Counted from the first letter of the stretch, positions 1 to 12,385 are shown. The stretch is 64,000 nucleotides of DNA from Tupaia tana (GCA_026018925.1 JAKSZU010000005.1:87127386-87191385), one strand, 5' to 3'. Made by a program: numbers and translations. Notes: a model not told the origin generated them from the sequence alone.

Positions 1-475
1 ATTAAAAATATCATGAAAATAAAATTCTAAAGCTCAAAAGGAGAAATGAAGAAGCTGAGATTGAGCAAGAAATAGAGTACTTTTTGAGAAAATCTAAAGT
101 TAATAGATGTGGTAATGAAATGGCAATCACTACGACTAAAAGTAGAATGGACACATTTCTAATAGCTTGTGAAATAGTAAAAATAAAATAGTAGGTAAGT
201 CTATCAAAAATCAGAAAACAAAATAAGTAGCAACAAAAAGAAAGAGTAAGTTGCGGGGGAGAAGGGAAGAGAATAGAGAAAGACAGCAAGAGAACAAAGA
301 GAGGCATGATATTTGTGGAACACAGAAATGGTTTATTACCTGTGGATAACATGAATAGTATTCTCAACTGGACTGGTCTGAGAAGTATTTCATGTTTAGT
401 AAATTCTCTTTACAAGCCAAATGATATATAGTGATTAAATGTTTAAAAAATGAGAATTAATAATAATATTCTGAA
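1..475 (+). mobile_element. LINE-1-related 3' end fragment
   Basis: Positions about 330-475 match the 3' end at 56,565-56,700 in order: 'ggtttattacctgtgga', 'ggactggtctgagaagtatt', 'ctctttacaagccaa', 'atgatatatagtgatt', then an AT-rich tail with 'aataataata'. The part at 1-330 is purine-rich and could be 3' UTR or an ORF remnant. It is cut by the window edge. Confidence 0.55.
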
Positions 476-1215
476 AAAATGATGAAAAGCTACTTGGTGA
501 TGATGTCTTTGTAATGTCTCTGTCTTGACTGAGATGCATAGTAATTGTGCTGGAAAAAGAAATGTAATATACTGTAAAGATATATGTGATTCAATATAAT
601 ATAAAAAGATTATGATAATAAAATTAAATTAAAAAAAGAAAAGGAAAGAATAACTATACTCATTAGTAATCAAATTAATATATAGAGACTAAACTCTGCA
701 GTTTAAAATTAGAATCTCAGATTGAGTTTAAATTCAAGAATATGTGTTTCATAATTCATTATTAATTTAATATATAATAAATTAATTAGAAACGAAATCT
801 CACACTGAAAGCTAACAGTGCATGAATTTTGTGAGACCAATAATAACCTAAGGGAGAAGACAGGAGTTGTCAAACTTTGCCTTAGGTCTTCTACATCTTC
901 ATGAGACTAGTTTCTGGTGCTGTGTTTATCTCAGGTTTAAAGTCAAGGATTGACAGGTTGTTGTTCATATGGCCATTTCCTAACTTCTACTTGCTAAGAA
1001 AAATCAAGGCACTATAAATCGCTGTTAACTGCAGAGGACTCTTTTCTTCTTTCTTTCTTTCTTTTTTTTTGTTAAGGGTTATCTATGTCAAATCTCTAGT
1101 CTCTTGAGATTATTTACTACTTATATGAATTTGTACCTATTTATGTAAAAAGCAAAATTTTCAGTAAACATAACAAGGGTCATTATGAAATTTTTTTTTG
1201 TATATCAAAAGCTAA
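476..1215. other. AT-rich unannotated sequence
   Basis: No repeat or coding signal recognised. A short (TTTC)n-like run is present at 1,042-1,070. Confidence 0.5.
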
Positions 1216-1412
1216 AAAATTGGCACAAACACAGTGGCATAGGTGATAGGATGCTGTCCTGTGATGCTGGAACTATATGGAAAGGTCAGAATTTCAAATC
1301 CTAGGTCAACATGAACTCAGTGCACTCATGATCCTGACTGATTGAGTGGGGGGATAAAATGTGACAAGGCCTTGTTGGGGGTCCTGGTTCCTCTCTCTCT
1401 CTCTCTCATATG

Positions 1413-1414
<2 letters not shown>
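1216..1414 (+). mobile_element. Old tRNA-derived SINE, diverged subfamily
   Basis: The head has an A-box-like 'tggcataggtgataggatg' and a B-box-like 'aatttcaaatcc'. The body lacks the 'ggagaatggaggagaag' block and ends in (CT)n. A (TA)n microsatellite follows directly. Confidence 0.5.
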
Positions 1415-1465
<51 letters not shown>

Positions 1466-1490
1466 TGTATATGTACATATATGTACACAC
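1415..1490. repeat. (AT)n microsatellite with TATG/TACA extension
   Basis: About 42 bp of pure AT, then 'acacatatatgtatatgtac'. It lies between two sense SINEs. Open frames of repeating Tyr-Ile are produced on both strands. Confidence 0.95.
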
Positions 1491-1515
1491 ATATTAAGAA
1501 AAGAAAAAAATCTAT

Positions 1516-1784
1516 GGGACCAGCTGATGGTGTAATAGTTACGTTGCTGGATTTCCACATGGTTGACCACCGTTTGAGTCCTGGACACAGAGGCTTGAAA
1601 TTCACGATGGACACACGTGTATGCATGTCATAGATCCTGAATAGAGAATTGACAAGAAGGGATTGTGGCATGGCCATCCCCTCTTGCTTTCTGTCTCTCT
1701 GTATGCCTCTGTCTCTCCCGTAAGTGCATGCATCCTATAGCAAATATCTCTCTCAAATAAACAAACAAACAAACAAACAAACAA
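1516..1784 (+). mobile_element. Long-type tRNA-derived SINE
   Basis: 'gggaccagctgatggtgtaa' is the head, B box 'gtttgagtcctgg' and 3' block 'catcctatagcaaat', ending in a (CAAA)n tail. Moderately diverged. Confidence 0.85.
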
Positions 1785-2802
1785 GTGTTCAGGCTGAAAT
1801 GGCAGACCTAATGCTTTTTAATCAAAGTAGTATTGTTAATGAGATTATAATGTGTCTTAAAATAGGAGACTAATCCAGATTAATTGTAGAAGGCAAGAGA
1901 CTATGGCCACACTTATTTATGAAAAGATAATGAAAAAATACCCTGGGGCTGCCTTTTCTTGGAGCTATGAGTATCAACCTAGGGAAGGATAACACAGACA
2001 GAATCTTGAGACCAGGAACTGAGCCCAGATACTCTGTATCACTGTAGATGCAAAAAATCAGAGATCCACAGGGACATAGTGTAGTCAGGCAAAGCTATGC
2101 TTAGTAGTTGATGTGACAACAGGGACTGCAAACCATGGAACTGTAGTGAATCAGAAAGAGGTTTTAAGGAGTGCTGGTAATAAAGGTTGAGTAGAATGAA
2201 ATGAATTAGATGAGGGCTCAAAGAAATGAAAATCCTTTTGGAATGGGTACCAGCAGAAAACCATTGAAGGCTCAGTAGTCACTCAGGTTCGCTGGGAGAG
2301 TGGAATGCTTGGTCGTTTATGTAGTTGCACCGTGTATTTGTTTTCATGGTTCTTGATTACAGAGTAATCTTGTTATTGTCTTGTTCTATCATGATTGCAA
2401 AGAGAACACGTCTGATGTTGATAGTCTGTGAAAACGTTTATTTTCTGCAAGGGAACATGACAGCCTCGCTGATGGGAACTAGACTAGATACAAGATGCCA
2501 GCTGTCACAACTGTGTTTTTTTTTTTTTTTTTTTTTTTTTTTTTCAGTACCACTACAGAGCAACACTGATATGCCATGACCTATTTCTCCATGGGTACTA
2601 GGGAGGATTTACTGCAAGCAATTGCTGAGTCACAGATTAGAGAGGATGTACAAAAGTAGGGGTGGGGGAAATACATCTTGTAATCAAATGTATGGAAAAA
2701 TTGATGAGAAAATTCTATAATACAGAAAAGAAACTAATTAATAATAACATAAAGTGTGCACACACACCTGGCATGCTTTTTATTTTTATTCTTTCTTTTT
2801 TT
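1785..2802. other. Unannotated sequence with a T29 run
   Basis: Somewhat less AT-rich than the neighbourhood. Poly(T) at 2,515-2,544. No family recognised. Confidence 0.5.
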
Positions 2803-3059
2803 ATTTTTTGGAGAGGTTTTTGCTATAGGGTGTGTGTGTTCGCCGAAAGACGGAGAGAGACAGAGAGACAGAAAGCAAGAGATCACCCCCCCAGGGGGGA
2901 TGGCCACACCACAATCCCTTCTCCTCCATTCTCCTCTCGGGATCTTGGGCACTCACACACATGCACCAGGTGAGTTTAAGCCATCAGATCCAGGACACGA
3001 ACCACGGTCTACTACGTGAGAGTCCTGTGACATAACCACTGTGCCAACTGCTGGTCCCA
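2803..3059 (-). mobile_element. Long-type tRNA-derived SINE
   Basis: Antisense: 'gctatagggtgtgtgtgttc' is the 3' block and 'ccaactgctggtccca' the 5' end. Complete. Open frames on either strand here are artefacts of the repeat. Confidence 0.9.
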
Positions 3060-3119
3060 AGAATAATGTTTTTAATCAGGAATTTTATAAAGGTCTTGAA
3101 ATGTAGATTACCTGACATG

Positions 3120-3297
3120 AATTTTATTTTTTAAAGAATTATTTTATTTAACTTTATTTATTTACTTATTTTAATTTGACCAAATAGAGACAGAGTGAGA
3201 GAGAAGGTGAGAAAGCAAGCCGCCAGGTCTGAACTCGAACTCCAGCCAGCCATGTGGGAGTCTAGCACCCTTAACCACCACACTACCTGCTGGCCCT
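3120..3297 (-). mobile_element. Short-type tRNA-derived SINE
   Basis: It goes directly from the pyrimidine-rich tail (antisense 'gagacagagtgagagagaag') to the head ('ctcgaactccagccagccat', 'cacactacctgctggccc'). The central body of the long type is absent. Confidence 0.8.
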
Positions 3298-3838
3298 ATG
3301 ACATGATTTTTCTAATTATGAAAGTATTCCAGGAGCATATAAAAAGATTTGCACAAAAACATGTCAGATCAACTTACTAGAACAAAATGATGAAATTTCT
3401 ACTCCTGGTGACAACGGACAAGGATTGACTATGTAGTAGACAGTCTCTAGACTAAATTAAATAGGCAAGTACAAAATAAGGTTGTACCTGATTCATCAAC
3501 ATCACTGGTAATGTCAAATATTTTCATTTGTGTTTACTTTCAGACACCGAAATAATAAATGCATGCATTTGGAATTTATACAGACCTTGTTCTTTGATTA
3601 TATTTAAATGACTTTTCAAAAAAGCCTTCTAAATCTCCCCAGGCTTCTCAGATGAAATAAATAATATAGGCAAATTAAATATTCACATTCCTTTTTAAAG
3701 TTCTTGTTCCAGTATCACCTGGAAAGTGGAGTAAACATAAAATGAGTTCTAATGAGCTTTTGTTTTCCTTAAGGCCAGCGTGAAGAAGTGCAGTTTTCTC
3801 AAAAATCAAAGGTAAAACGTGTTTCCTCAATTTTAGTA

Positions 3839-4109
3839 GGAACCAGCAGTTAGCATAATGGCTGTGTCGCTGGACTCCCACGTAGTCGACCGCGGTTCAT
3901 GTCCCGGACTTGGTGGCTTAAAACTCACTCCGGGCACGTGTGTGTGCGTGCCCAAGATCCCGAGAGGAGAATGGAGGAGAAGGGATTGCGGCGTGACCAT
4001 CCCCACTGGGGGGTGATTTCTCGCTTTCTGTCTCTATGTCTCTCTCTGTCTGTCTGGCGAGCACACACACCCTATAGCGAAAATCTGTCTCTCAAAAAAA
4101 AAAAAAAAA
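3839..4109 (+). mobile_element. Long-type tRNA-derived SINE, young subfamily
   Basis: 'ggaaccagcagttagcataa' head, 'gtcgaccgcggttcatgtcc' B-box region and 'ccctatagcgaaaatc' are close to the other CpG-rich copies. A15-like tail. Confidence 0.9.
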
Positions 4110-4614
4110 TTAGCCAACTGTAGATTTTTTGGATAAAGGGTTTAAAATGAAAAGAAAATCTAGAAATGTGTGTTTTATAGATACATTTTAATATTTCACT
4201 AAGCTCATCTATATTTCTTCAGTGACAGGATATTTATTTCAGGGCTCAGTATTGTTTCCAGAGAGTAAGTAGAGTTTAATGAAATTCTTATCACACACAA
4301 AAAGGTCATATGTATGAGTGAAAAAAGTCAAATGACCATGTATTAGTTCCCTTCTCTTAATATACTGTATTTTTGGAGTAACTTGCAAAATGTTTGTAAA
4401 CTATTTAATAATTTATCATTTAAATTTTAAGAGGCAAGAAATTAACTCAAAGCTACAGAGATTTATATTAAGAATATCTGCAAAAATAAATACCATATAG
4501 AATTCTGATAACTGATCAAATCAAGACTGGCATCCTAAATGAGAGATTATTTTTCTCTTCTATTTATTCTCCTGCAAGAAATTACAGCATTTTATTCTTA
4601 AAATAAAAGATAGA

Positions 4615-4846
4615 GGGGGCAGCCCATGGCCTGATGTTTGCAGGAGATGGAGTCCACATAGCTAAGAGTATAGGTGGAGTCCTGGATCCAGGAGATAAAC
4701 TCTCTCAAAATCCTGAGGAGAGGGAGAGATGGAGGAAAAGGGATGGTAGCATGACTATCCATAAGGGGGTGATTTCTCCCTCTCCCTCTCTCTTTCTCTC
4801 TCTCTGGTGAGTATATGTCACCTTGGACAACATTTAAAAAGAAAAA
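4615..4846 (+). mobile_element. Old SINE, first of three in tandem
   Basis: Degenerate head ('gggggcagcccatggcctga') with a recognisable body ('gagatggaggaaaagggatg') and CT-rich 3' part. The next SINE begins immediately at its A tail. Confidence 0.7.
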
Positions 4847-4847
4847 A

Positions 4848-5112
4848 GAGACCAGTAGATGGTGTAATTGTTGTTGCTGGACTCCCATGTAGTCTACTGT
4901 GGTTTGAGTCCTGGACCTGGCAGCTTAAAACTCATGCCAGGCACATGTGTGTGCATGCCCAACATCCAGAGAGGAGAATGAAGAAGGGACTGTGGTGTGG
5001 CCATCTCACTGAGGGGTGATTTCTTGCTTTTTGTCTCTGTCTCTCCAGCAAGTGCAAGAACATGTGTCCTATAGCAAAAATCTCTCTCTCTCTCAAAAAA
5101 AAAAAAAAAAGA
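4848..5112 (+). mobile_element. Long-type SINE, second of three in tandem
   Basis: 'gagaccagtagatggtgtaa' through 'ctatagcaaaaatctctctc' and an A16 tail. Complete and moderately diverged. Confidence 0.85.
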
Positions 5113-5130
5113 AAAAGAAAAAATAATATG

Positions 5131-5378
5131 GAGCCAGCAGGTGGTATAGTGGTTAAGGTAATGGATTCCCATGTGACTGACAAGGTTTGAGGCTTGGACT
5201 GGTATCTTGAAAATAACTCTGGGTGCACGTGTGTGAGAGCCCAAAATCCTGAGCAGGGAATGGAGAAGAGATTGCAATGTGGCCATCCCCCAAGAGGGTA
5301 ATTTCTCACTTTCTCTCTCTGTTTCTCTCAGGCCAGCACTCACACCCTACAACAAAAACAAAATTAAAAACAGAAATG
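5131..5378 (+). mobile_element. Long-type SINE, third of three in tandem
   Basis: 'ggagccagcaggtggtatag' is the older head form ('ggtggtatagtggttaagg'), B box 'ggtttgaggcttgg' damaged, 3' block 'caccctacaacaaaaac'. It sits just after the A tail of the preceding copy. Confidence 0.8.
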
Positions 5379-6404
5379 ACAACAAAAAACAATCTGTGGA
5401 AACTAAATGTTTCCATTTACTATGGTATCATAGAAGTATAGAAGAGACAAAAAGGTAAATGAATGTGTATGTTTGGTGTGTATTTGTATCTGAGTTTATT
5501 GCTCTGTGATGCACGTGTATGAGAAGTGAACAATTTTACACTTAGTGCTTAAAATTCAGATCAGTTTCTTCCTGAATAACGTCCTCTGATATCTTCTTAA
5601 GATCTTTTACTTTACAAAATGTGCAATTATAAATTCTTCCTCTACCTGTTTGAGATGTAAATCTACTCTCAACCTCTTACAGGTGGTTTTATAATCCACG
5701 AATGCCTTTATCATCAACTTGTGGGCCACCCCAGATCAAGAAAGTTAGTGGCCTTACCTTGTAGTCTCTTTGGGAAGTTAAGAGCCTAACTTCTATAAGC
5801 CAATCAGCAAATAACATAGATAATTACATTGACCAACCTTCTCATAACATCATCCAGTACTTTCCCACTACTTCACCCAAGTGCTTCAAAACTTCACTAC
5901 TATTTACATCAGTAGAATTCTCTCTCCATTTTGTAACAGTTTTGACCTCTATTTGCAATAGTCTGGAATGAAGTCCTCCTTGCCTGTTTGATTCTTTCTG
6001 GTACAAAGTGGTTTTTTGACACAACATGTAATTTCTTCACCTCATTTGAAAAAGGAAAAAAGCATGATAAAAACTTGTATGCATGTACTCCCTCTTCCCC
6101 ATCCAAATTACATGAATGGACAATATTTTGTTTGGCTACTGATTTGGAAATACTGTAATTTCACTTTTATTTTTTTAAGATGCACTAAAGCAATAGACCA
6201 GATCACGGCTTACCTCATATTTTCCTTAGCATTTTATACAAAATAAATATATGGTCACTATTACAAAATTGATGTACATGTGATATAAAATTATTTTAAA
6301 GATGACATAAAGAATCATGGCATTAATAATTGATCCCAAGTGCTAATTTTACTATGAAAAGTTTATTTTTTTTTAAATTTTCTGAATCAGTGCTAAAAAT
6401 CTTT
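5379..6404. other. Unannotated sequence
   Basis: No repeat recognised and no credible coding frame. Includes a slightly richer stretch at 5,680-5,860. Confidence 0.5.
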
Positions 6405-7165
6405 TAAAATTTTTTAATTGACACAACATTTGTACATATTATGGGGTATAGTGTGATTTTTTAGTATATGAATACAATATGTAATAATCACATCAGAGCA
6501 AATAGCCTATTTATTATCTCAATAGTATATCATTACTATGTGTTGGGAGCATTCAATATCCTCTCTTTTAATTATTTTGCTTTATCAGTCATTTATCGTT
6601 ACCTAGAGTGTCCCACTAGGCTATGGAACCCTAGATTTATTCTTTTTTGATAATTTTAATTTTATATCTATTAACAAATATCTCCCTTGCCCACTTCTCC
6701 CTCTGCCCTTTCCAGAGTCTACTAATCATTATTATACTCTGTCCTTCTCTAAGGACAGCATTTTTATTTCCACGCATGAAAGAGAACATGTGATTTTTCT
6801 CTTTTGGTGCCTGACTTCACTACATAGTAGTCTTTTAAATGTTCATGTGAAATGTGTTATGAAAAGCAAAAATGAAAACAAGTTCACATGGATTTCAAAA
6901 ATGTTTTGGACCCAAAATAATTCAACTTTAATTGCAATTTTTTGTAATCTTTTTGAATCCTCTTATATTTTGCTTCACTTAATGATGAGGCTAGCTCATC
7001 CCTATTAGTTCAAATGAAGTATTTTATTCTTTTTAATGGCTGAGTAGTATTCCATAGTATATTTATACCACACTTTCTTTTCATTCAACTGTTGATGAAC
7101 AATTAGGTTGATTACACATCCTGGCTATTGTAAATTGTGCTGCAATAAACATGGGAGTGCAACCA
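6405..7165 (-). mobile_element. Ancient LINE-1 3' UTR
   Basis: Plus-strand phrases 'ttgacacaacatttgtacat', 'tatcacatcagagcaaat'-like text and 'aatggctgagtagtattcca' are antisense 3' UTR of an old L1MA/L1PB-like element. A mariner-like MITE (6,825-6,965) is inserted in it. Confidence 0.75.
6825..6965 (+). mobile_element. Mariner-like palindromic MITE
   Basis: It reads 'tcttttaaatgttcatgtga', 'atggatttcaaaaatgtttt', 'cccaaaataattcaacttta' and ends 'ctttttgaatcc'. The termini are imperfect inverted repeats (tcttTtaaatgttcatg / taatctttttgaa). The same string order appears in five other places in the window. Confidence 0.6.
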
Positions 7166-8484
7166 TCTTTAAAATGCTCTGTAACATCTTTTCTGCATCC
7201 ATAATAGCAACGTTACGTTAGAAGAAAATATAATTTTCTATTTGTAAATGGATGAACAGAAGTTAGTCAAAATGAAATTATACACAAGTATCGTTTTCTC
7301 TGTGTGCTCAGGTTCTAAAGACAATTTTATTATGTGTTTATATGTCTGTTCAAAGAGGCTTAGCTTAGCAGCAGCCCTATGTGGGTTAGACACATCTTGG
7401 AGACACAAACAAGCGCCTCTTTGAACTGAACGTAGGATTGTGATCATTACACTGAGAGGATTTCACTGGATTCTTACCTGGCTCACACATAACAGTCTTC
7501 AAGTTGGCAAGTTTGTATGTCATCTCCTCCATATGGAAATTTTTGTAGAGATGTGACAAATTTATAAAAATAAAATTAACTAATATGTAAAATAAAAAAG
7601 TTATTGCTTGTAGAAATTGTGTTCTCCAAGTTCTGTCTAAACATGTTTTACTATTCCACAAGCCATTCCTCATTATTCCTATCTTCATGTAGTACTAGAG
7701 ACATTCATGAATTATCAAATGCAATGAACTTAAGCATACAGCTCAGAGTGATGTTGAGCATTTTCTATTCTTCTGTACATATTACATAATCCGCATAGAA
7801 ATATCAAAAGGCCTGAAGTCATTTTACGTTTTCTTTGAGTTAGGCCTGGCACCCGAGTGTGGCTTCCAGTGATAAGCTGACCCCGCTGGAGTCCATCAAG
7901 CCTGGGCAGTAAAACTACTGAAGATTTAAACATCAAGTCAGAGAGATGAAAAGCAAGCTATAACTGCCCTGCATGCTAATTATCTATGTGCACTTTGGTT
8001 GTTGTTCTACTCTAAGTAGATTGGTAGGGAGGCACTTTCTGTCTTACAAAAGTAAATAATTTTACAATTGAAATATAAAGCACATGGTCAACTCTCATTG
8101 AATGGCTAAAGATTATGAAATAAAAAGGTTCCACCATTAAACAAAAGTGCAAAATACATAAATATCTTCTTTGTCTAAATGTCTTATCTTCATGATTCCC
8201 TTCTTTCTTTTCATCAAACCTGTTCTTTCCCAGTTCTAAAATCACAAGCCCTTGATTGACTCCTATTTTCACAGTTAATTGCCATCTGAATTTTCTGGTA
8301 CTGTAGTGATAGTTCAGTTCAGAAAAAAAACATGTCAAACACATTTTCCTTACCATTTATCAATCCCTCCTTTCTATTATTAGATTAGGATACTGAATGT
8401 GAAAATATTCAGACATGAAGACCATTGATCATGAGACTTTGGAGTCTAATGAATGAACTCAGATGACGTTTCAGTTCTCTGATG
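7166..8484. other. Unannotated sequence
   Basis: Open frames of 60-114 codons here show no recognisable domain, and no splice or promoter context supports them. Confidence 0.5.
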
Positions 8485-8491
8485 ACCAATC

Positions 8492-8751
8492 TTTTTTTGG
8501 AGAGGTTTTTGCTATAGGGCGTGTGCGCTAGCCAGACAGACATAGAGAGACAGAGAGACAGAAAGGAAGAAATCACCACCCCAGAGGGGATAGCCACGCT
8601 GCAATCCCTTCTCTTCTATTCTCCTCTCGGGATCTTGGGCACGCACGCACACGCGCCCGGCATGAGTTTAAGCCACCGGGTCCGGGACTCGAACCGCGGT
8701 CGACTACGTGGGAGTCCAGCGACATAGCCATTATGCTAACTGCTGGTCCCA
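8492..8751 (-). mobile_element. Long-type tRNA-derived SINE, young, with target-site duplication
   Basis: Near-consensus antisense copy with CpGs retained ('cgggactcgaaccgcggtcg'). Duplication accaatcttt at 8,485-8,494 and 8,751-8,760. Confidence 0.92.
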
Positions 8752-9339
8752 CCAATCTTTGAGGTCCTAGAAAATCACATAGTAACTATATTCTTCCCTA
8801 GTCCAAGTACTCTCAGCTTACAGTAAGATTAAATAAGAAATCATAAATGTGAAGCACTGTGCAAATATAAGGCAGCATTATTGGTGTAGTTTTCATGAAG
8901 TTGATCATTTGATTAAACTTGCACCTGCTGGGCAGCTGTACTGTAAAGTTACTCATTATTATTATTTTTTTTAATCTGTAAGTATTTTCTGGAAAGATTT
9001 TGGATCTTTTAAAATTTACATAATTCATTTTATTTACATAAGTACGGACTTAAGAATTATTCAATATTATTCCATGATTGCACTCTGTTAACTGTATTAA
9101 CTGTTTGATATCTTCTTTATTCAATATTTGGCCAGTACATGTACTGGCCCCTTTGTCCTCTAGAAATGACTTTGACAATTTTCTTATTTTTTGACACAAA
9201 AAGATGCTTTATGATTATCTTTTATTTTCCATTCTCTTTCCTGGAATCCCTCCTTTCTCAAAGGAGTTATGGCTCCTTCCGGATGAAAATAGAACTTAGA
9301 AAACATGATTGTGTTAGTTAAAGGTGTGACACTTTTACT

Positions 9340-9592
9340 TTTTTTTTGGAGAAGTTTTCACTATAGGGCGCATGCGCTTCCCAGAAAGACAGAGAGACAG
9401 AGAGACAGAAAGCGAGAAATCACCCCCCAGGGAGGATGGCCACGCCACAATCCCTTCTCCTCCATTCTCTTCGGATTTGGGCATGCATGCACACATGTCC
9501 GGTGTGAGTTTAAGCCACTGGGTCCTGGACTCAAACTGTGGTCGACTACATGAGAGTTCAGCGACATAGCCATTACGCTAACTGCTGGTCCC
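9340..9592 (-). mobile_element. Long-type tRNA-derived SINE with target-site duplication
   Basis: Complete antisense copy. Imperfect duplication 'aggtgtgacactttta' (left, near 9,322) and 'aggggtgacacttcta' (right, near 9,594). Confidence 0.9.
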
Positions 9593-9899
9593 CAGGGGTG
9601 ACACTTCTACCAGGACCTCTGAACTGTGGTGTAGATATATCCATCTGTGTGTTTGTGGGTGTGCATGAATGCCCATGTGTGTATCTACCCTTTCATAATT
9701 TTAATTTAACTAATATAAATATTATTCTTATTGTCCATAATTAGTTGGTTTATTTAATCTCTTCATATATACATGTCATCCTTGTCTTTCTTGAAAAGCA
9801 TGCCTTTTCCAGGTTCTCCTTTTTTTTCTGAAAGAAAAAAGAAGAAAAAGAAAGGGAGGGGGAAAAAAGGAAGAAATAAAAGAAGAAATTAAAAAAAAA

Positions 9900-10092
9900 A
9901 AGAGGAGGCACTGGTTAAAGAGTTGGATTCCCAGGTGGTCAGTCGTGGTTTGAGTCCCAGACTTGGCGCTGCCTGCATGTGCCTGCATGCCTAAATTCCT
10001 GAGAAGAGACTGGAGGAGAAGGAATTGTAGCATGACCATTCACCTGTGGTGTGATTCTCATGTTCTGTCTCTCTGTCTCTTAAAAGATTCAT
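9900..10092 (+). mobile_element. SINE, diverged, internally shortened
   Basis: 'aggcactggttaaagagttg' and 'gtggtttgagtcccagactt' form the head, 'actggaggagaaggaattgt' the body; the 3' CTATAGC block is lost. Preceded by a purine-rich A/G tract (9,831-9,903). Confidence 0.7.
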
Positions 10093-10894
10093 TCTTTTAA
10101 AATTTTTTTGTAAATTTTTACTTTGACTTTCCAGCTTGTTTTCTCTTTAAAACTCCTGAAACCTATTCCACCACTCCAGTCCAAACAATTTCTCATTCTC
10201 TTTTTACAGTCATTGGATGGATGGTAGAGGGTTAGCTCCACAGACCTGGGTTGTACAGTACTTGCAAGTCCAGAGAAAGGCCTTTCTTTGGAAAGGGGTC
10301 CTGAGAGATAATCCTTGAGAACTTGGATCACCCAGTTTATCTAACAAGAATGATTTATGGTAAATGCCTCTTTTGACTTGGTGGCAAGGAGGCAGAGTTG
10401 TATTCTTGGTAACTGAGGACAATCAAATGGGAGCTGCATCCTTACATGACTAAGGGCTCTGGTGATCTTCCCCCGCTATTAGTAGCTGGCATGTGTTGTT
10501 ACACATCAGTGCTGTGAGCAATGTGTGCATCCCTGTGTGACTCCTCTAGGGAATGGAGCCCTGGATGTTTGCCCCTGGTTACTTCTGCACTTAGTCCAAT
10601 TAGTCTTTCCTTTGTCTATCTCACTCAATGTCATAGACTCTATATATGAGTGTAATAGCTTTTCTGAGTCTCATGAATCTTCCTCACAAATTGTTGCACC
10701 TATGTTTGATGTTAGGGATCTACAACACATCAGGAATCTCCATATTTTAAAATCATGTGTTCTGTTACCAGGTATTATAATTCTTTTAAACAATACTTGA
10801 TACTTATAACTGTATAGGTATAATTCCTAGATTGACTTTTCATGTATCCTTCCTACTATTACAACATGCATTTCTTTTTTTGTTTCAGAACTAT
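10093..10894. other. Unannotated sequence, possibly an old LTR or DNA repeat
   Basis: More balanced composition than its neighbours, with phrases such as 'gcaatgtgtgcatccctgtg' and 'aatggagccctggatgtttg' that look like a dispersed ancient repeat. I cannot name it. Confidence 0.3.
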
Positions 10895-11046
10895 TTAATT
10901 GAATTAATTTATTTTTATTCAATTTGACCAGAGTGAGTCAGAGAGAGAAAGAGGGAAAGTGAGAAAGCAAACTGCCAGGTCTGGAATTTGAACCGTAGTT
11001 GGCCATGTTGGTCCACAACCTTAAGTACCATGCCATCTGCATGTAC
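10895..11046 (-). mobile_element. Short-type tRNA-derived SINE
   Basis: Antisense 'tttgaccagagtgagtcaga', 'aagcaaactgccaggtctgg' and head 'aagtaccatgccatctgcat'. Matches the short copies at 15.0 and 31.8 kb. Confidence 0.75.
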
Positions 11047-11187
11047 CTCTATGTACTTTTTAATGAAGAAATTTTCCTGAAGATAATATTAAATTTTTTA
11101 TCATAGTAAATGTGTACAACATTTATAACATATTATTTAGTTTTATAGTAACTTGTGTGTCTATATTTATGCTTTTTAAAAATACAT

Positions 11188-11420
11188 TGCCAAAGGGCAT
11201 ACACATTCTAGAGAGAGAGAAAAATAGAAACAGAAAGAGAAAGCACCCCTGAATGGGATCTGATCATGCTACATTTCTTTTCCTAATTCCACTTCCTGTA
11301 AGGATTTTGGGTATGCACACTCACCAGCATATTTTTCATGCTATCAGGGTTGGTATCCAGACTACGATTGACCATATGGGACCCAGCTCCCTTAATCCAC
11401 TGTGCTATTAACTGGCCCAT
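11188..11420 (-). mobile_element. Old diverged SINE
   Basis: Antisense head 'taatccactgtgctattaac' and 'tggcccatata', body with 'ttcctaattccacttcctgt'. Poorly conserved. Confidence 0.55.
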
Positions 11421-11498
11421 ATATTTATACCTTCCTATGTAAATATTTGTATTCTGCTTCCAGCTCTCAATTCTTGGAACTGTAGGATTATACCTCAT

Positions 11499-11758
11499 TT
11501 TTTTTTTTTTTGAGGTTTTTGAAGTTTTTCCTATAGGATGCACTTGTCAGAAAGATACAGAGACAGAAAGTGAGAAATCACCCCCCCCCCCCGGGGGTAT
11601 GGCCACACCACAATCCTTTTTCCTCCAATCTCCTCTGAGGATCTTGGACGCACACGCATACATGCCCGGTGTGAGTTTAAGCCACCAGGTCAGGGACTCA
11701 AACCAAAGTCTACTACATGGGAGTCCAGCGACATAGCCATTATGCCAACTGCTGGTTT
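11499..11758 (-). mobile_element. Long-type tRNA-derived SINE with target-site duplication
   Basis: Antisense complete copy with a C12 run at 11,580-11,592 within the body. Duplication 'ggattatacctc' / 'ggattatacttc' flanks it. Confidence 0.85.
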
Positions 11759-12147
11759 CCTACCGGATTATACTTCTAAACACTCCTGGCCTTTTCATTG
11801 TATATGTTCTCTAGGCGCTTCTTGCTCAAACATTCTCCAGAACCTTAGTACCATGCCACCTGCTTGTCCCTCTATGCACTTTTTAATGTCTCCTAGTTTA
11901 ATTGTATCCTAGTTTCTTTTCTAAATAAAAAACTGTTATTTTTCTCTATAGTTTGTATGTCCACACACAGATGTTTAAGTATATCAAATTTCCTGTCTTC
12001 AAAGGAAAAAATAAAAATTAAAAATGTATACACATGCTTTGAAAAACCACAGTGTACTCTTCAAAGATGTACAATGATTACTTATGAAGCAGAAATCATA
12101 ATACCCCCCTGATTCTCCACATAAATGTTTTTTCATGTTTGATGGAT

Positions 12148-12385
12148 TTTTAAAAAGTTTATTCATTTGTTTCCTCTATGGGCGCATATATGAGAGATAT
12201 ACAGAGAGAAAGGACCATCAAAAGGGTCTCGATGCCACAATAGACCTCAAGCCTCAGCCAGCTTCAGATCATGGGCACCCTTATGCCTGGCACACTCAGG
12301 AAGGTCCTGGGATGTGATCTCTGAACCTTCTCATGTGAACCCACCTTCCAAAGCATTGCACTTTACAGCTACGCCACACTCAAAT
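12148..12385 (-). mobile_element. Old diverged SINE of a separate subfamily
   Basis: Antisense 'gagagatatacagagagaaa', 'gaacccaccttccaaagcat' and 'agctacgccacactc' suggest a tRNA-like head at the right end. It does not share the middle of the main family. Confidence 0.45.

Noticed and set aside
11-367. 118-codon minus-strand open frame rich in hydrophobic residues
   Set aside because: It is antisense to a purine-rich L1-like 3' fragment. No domain, no gene context.
1306-1677. Open frames of 60-123 codons with long Tyr-Ile runs
   Set aside because: They read through an (AT)n microsatellite and flanking SINEs.
4894-5343. 149-codon and 125-codon minus-strand frames
   Set aside because: They cross two sense SINEs in antisense; similar peptides arise from every long-type copy.
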